Shown here: one piece after another, positions 23,036-24,855 of the stretch
Position numbering within the stretch: the first letter of the stretch is position 1
How the letters are laid out: the number at the start of each line of letters is the position of its first letter
DNA from: B18-G2 sp964432835
GTDB taxonomy: Archaea; Thermoplasmatota; E2; DHVEG-1; B18-G2
Direction: 5' to 3'
NCBI GenBank assembly: GCA_964432835.1
Contig: CAYSPA010000007.1
Coordinates: forward strand, 1-24,855
Length of the DNA: 24,855 bases
Notes under the pieces: generated by a model
Told to the model about the DNA's origin: nothing
Databases searched by the model: none
The model's input: only the letters and a program-made list of their open reading frames with translations
Translations under genes and position numbers: made by a program

Positions 23036-24844
23036 TTATTTGGAAAAGAGGGAGCTTATTCTATCCATACAAAAAGCCGTAACGAGGAAGAGAGGTATTG
23101 CCAGAACGATCTCCACGTACACCATGAAATCGTTACTATTGGGAGACTTTTGGTGGAGAGGTTCTGTGCCTTTCTTGTCAATAAAGTGATACAGGGCAAT
23201 AAAACCCTCTTCGAAATCTCCCCCCTCTATCTTGTCAATTCCTTTATGGAACAACTCCATCCGTTCTGCATATCGATTACCGGTCACATTGACCTCCAGG
23301 AGCTTCAATCTCGCTATACTCTTCGCTATATCACCGAGGATCTCAAGATGCTCCCCGTCAAGAGTATTTGAGAGCGAGAGAAAATTAAGCAAGGTACTCG
23401 AGTAACTGTCTCCCCATATTACCGGAACATCTTCTCCCTTCTCCTTTAATGAAATGGCAAACAACTCCGTCAAATACGCCTGTCTCTGCAGTTCCATGTC
23501 AAATTCCGTGAGAAAACCCGATGGGTCCAAGCCCTTCTCTATCATGTCTTTTGCGATATTCTCGGCTTTTTTCACTTCCCGAACAAAGATCTTCTCAACC
23601 CGCTCCGCATAATCGGAAAAACCATGGCGTCCAAATAGTTCGAGGAGCTTTACAGAGAGCTCGGCGGCGTCGCCGTTCGTATAGGGTTCATAAATGCTTT
23701 CACAGCATATGTGAACCGGGATATAAATGGAAGAACACTGATTGGGAGCGAACCACATGCAACTGAGAAACTCGTAATGGGTGTAGGGTATCTTGCATAT
23801 CGCCGTACCCTCATCATAACCCTCGGTCATTCCCCTTATTCCGCCCAGCTCATAGATATCCAGCCTTGATATGTTCATGAGATAGAGAACGTCTATTTTT
23901 CCGTACCTCTCTTTCAACCTTTCAAGCAATAAGTTTTCCCACTCTTTGTATTTGTAGCAAACTCTCACCCTCGCCTTATTTCCCGAGATGTTTATCAGCT
24001 CGACCCAGAAAGGTCCAACGGGTTTACCTTCGCCCACCTTTATGTTCGCGCCTTCTCCCGATGGCCACATCATAACGGATATACTATCGGCATCTATGCC
24101 GTTAATTCTGACACCCAGCAGACCACCTAATCTGATTATCGAGCCCTTTCTAACAATCTTCTCCTTTTCGGATTCAAAGGACCTCGCGATAAAGAATCTC
24201 TTCATGATATTGTACTTCCACAAACTTTTTGGATAATTGGACATCACGCACAGATCTTCAACTTCCTTTACACTGTAACGCAGAGCATCCGCTTCCATAA
24301 CGTAAGCTTTTCTCGGACCAACGACAAACAGGTTTTCCGATATTCCCGGAGCGTGCATCTCTACCACTTCCTTGAGCAATTCCACCGCCTCTTCTTCATC
24401 TCCCGCCGACTGGCATGCATATCTTATCCAGTCGAAGTCATCCCAAGAACTCCTCAACGGATTCCTCCATATCGATGGTGAATCGGCATCTCCATAGGCT
24501 ACGCCGGCATCGCTCAGCGCCATCCCGGGTTTGACAATGTCTGGAGGGGCATCTCCCTTTGTTACAACGCCGATGAACTTTCTGCTCACCACAAATTCTT
24601 TCTCCCGGGGTATGATGCCAGGGAAATGGTACTTGTAGGTGTATCCTCTGTTGATTATGCACAGAACCTGAGGACCTGGTCTGCTGGGGTCTCTAACCTT
24701 CATTAACAGATTGAAATCTCCCGATGTCGCATCTCCAGCGACTATCACGTCCTTGCAACCCGCGACGTTTATGCTCTGTACGAGGAGAGAGAGCAGAGTG
24801 ATAACCAGAAGGAATGAAACCACTCCAACTCTATTTACATTCAC
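23036..24844 (-). CDS. Secreted, membrane-anchored C69-like Ntn hydrolase
   Basis: 602 residues. An N-terminal hydrophobic signal (about 6-28) ends in VAG-Cys30, and the mature part starts CKDVIVAGDATSGDF, then LLMKVRDPSRPGPQV. This matches the start of C69/U34 dipeptidase-type Ntn hydrolases, in which an N-terminal Cys exposed by processing is the nucleophile; ALSDAGVAYGDA and the later NLFVVGPRKAYVMEAD also fit. After a long helical region (430-570), a C-terminal hydrophobic segment (about 577-598, EIVLAIPLFLVTAF) probably anchors it outside the cell. It may hydrolyse peptides or other amides. VAGC also resembles a lipobox, so Cys30 could instead be lipidated. The start is GTG 24844; the promoter lies beyond the window. 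Confidence 0.7.
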   Translation of the reverse strand: MNVNRVGVVSFLLVITLLSLLVQSINVAGCKDVIVAGDATSGDFNLLMKVRDPSRPGPQVLCIINRGYTYKYHFPGIIPREKEFVVSRKFIGVVTKGDAPPDIVKPGMALSDAGVAYGDADSPSIWRNPLRSSWDDFDWIRYACQSAGDEEEAVELLKEVVEMHAPGISENLFVVGPRKAYVMEADALRYSVKEVEDLCVMSNYPKSLWKYNIMKRFFIARSFESEKEKIVRKGSIIRLGGLLGVRINGIDADSISVMMWPSGEGANIKVGEGKPVGPFWVELINISGNKARVRVCYKYKEWENLLLERLKERYGKIDVLYLMNISRLDIYELGGIRGMTEGYDEGTAICKIPYTHYEFLSCMWFAPNQCSSIYIPVHICCESIYEPYTNGDAAELSVKLLELFGRHGFSDYAERVEKIFVREVKKAENIAKDMIEKGLDPSGFLTEFDMELQRQAYLTELFAISLKEKGEDVPVIWGDSYSSTLLNFLSLSNTLDGEHLEILGDIAKSIARLKLLEVNVTGNRYAERMELFHKGIDKIEGGDFEEGFIALYHFIDKKGTEPLHQKSPNSNDFMVYVEIVLAIPLFLVTAFCMDRISSLFSK

Positions 24845-24855
24845 AGAACAAATAT

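Noticed and set aside
1..24855. CRISPR array, insertion sequence or integrated element
   Set aside because: No regularly spaced repeats, transposase, integrase or tRNA-flanking duplication was found; the only repeats are the ORBs and the 65-bp pair at the origin.

Overview
This is archaeal chromosomal DNA, most likely from a euryarchaeon; I cannot fix the class from sequence alone. The evidence is ribosomal protein S3Ae, Orc1/Cdc6, Mre11-Rad50 with a zinc hook, a geranylgeranyl reductase for archaeal lipids, pyruvoyl-dependent arginine decarboxylase, a DUF99 protein, a tRNA gene without encoded CCA, and TATA boxes about 25-30 nt upstream of expected transcription starts. Many first genes of transcripts look leaderless, whereas internal operon genes carry Shine-Dalgarno (SD) sequences or overlap the previous stop. 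Three runs of exactly 100 N are scaffold gaps of unknown true length, and reading frames across them should not be trusted.

Left part (1-2900): a truncated secreted/membrane protein, a THUMP-like SAM methyltransferase, tRNA-Thr(CGT), a probable two-hairpin H/ACA guide RNA that is not an ORF, and rps3ae with a long charged tail interrupted by a gap. Then a plus-strand operon (2916-7499) holds a CoA-disulfide-reductase-type flavoprotein, mre11 and rad50. It converges on a minus-strand coiled-coil gene.

Middle (8524-14771, all minus): a 7-TM PAS histidine kinase, translationally coupled to a soluble four-PAS protein; the gene for pyruvoyl arginine decarboxylase (3' end in a gap); a PH-domain membrane protein; and a multi-TM protein resembling a degenerate M50 peptidase. 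The continuous frame joining the decarboxylase to the PAS array is an artefact: a promoter and start codon for the PAS gene lie between them.

14799-17904 is a tight five-gene minus-strand operon: DUF99, two-cluster ferredoxin, geranylgeranyl reductase, NAD kinase and a JAMM-domain protein. It plausibly joins lipid saturation with electron and NADPH supply.

17905-18869 is a gene-free AT-rich region that I read as the replication origin. Three full origin recognition boxes (ORBs; one inverted relative to the other two) and two mini-ORBs surround an AT-rich unwinding zone, next to orc1/cdc6 (18870-20108). A 65-bp direct repeat brackets the cluster. All genes from 17904 down to 7501 point away from this origin on the left.

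Right end (20105-24844, minus): a MacB-type ABC permease/ATPase pair with a perfect inverted repeat over its transcription start, a winged-helix regulator paired with a small unknown protein, and a secreted C69-like Ntn hydrolase.
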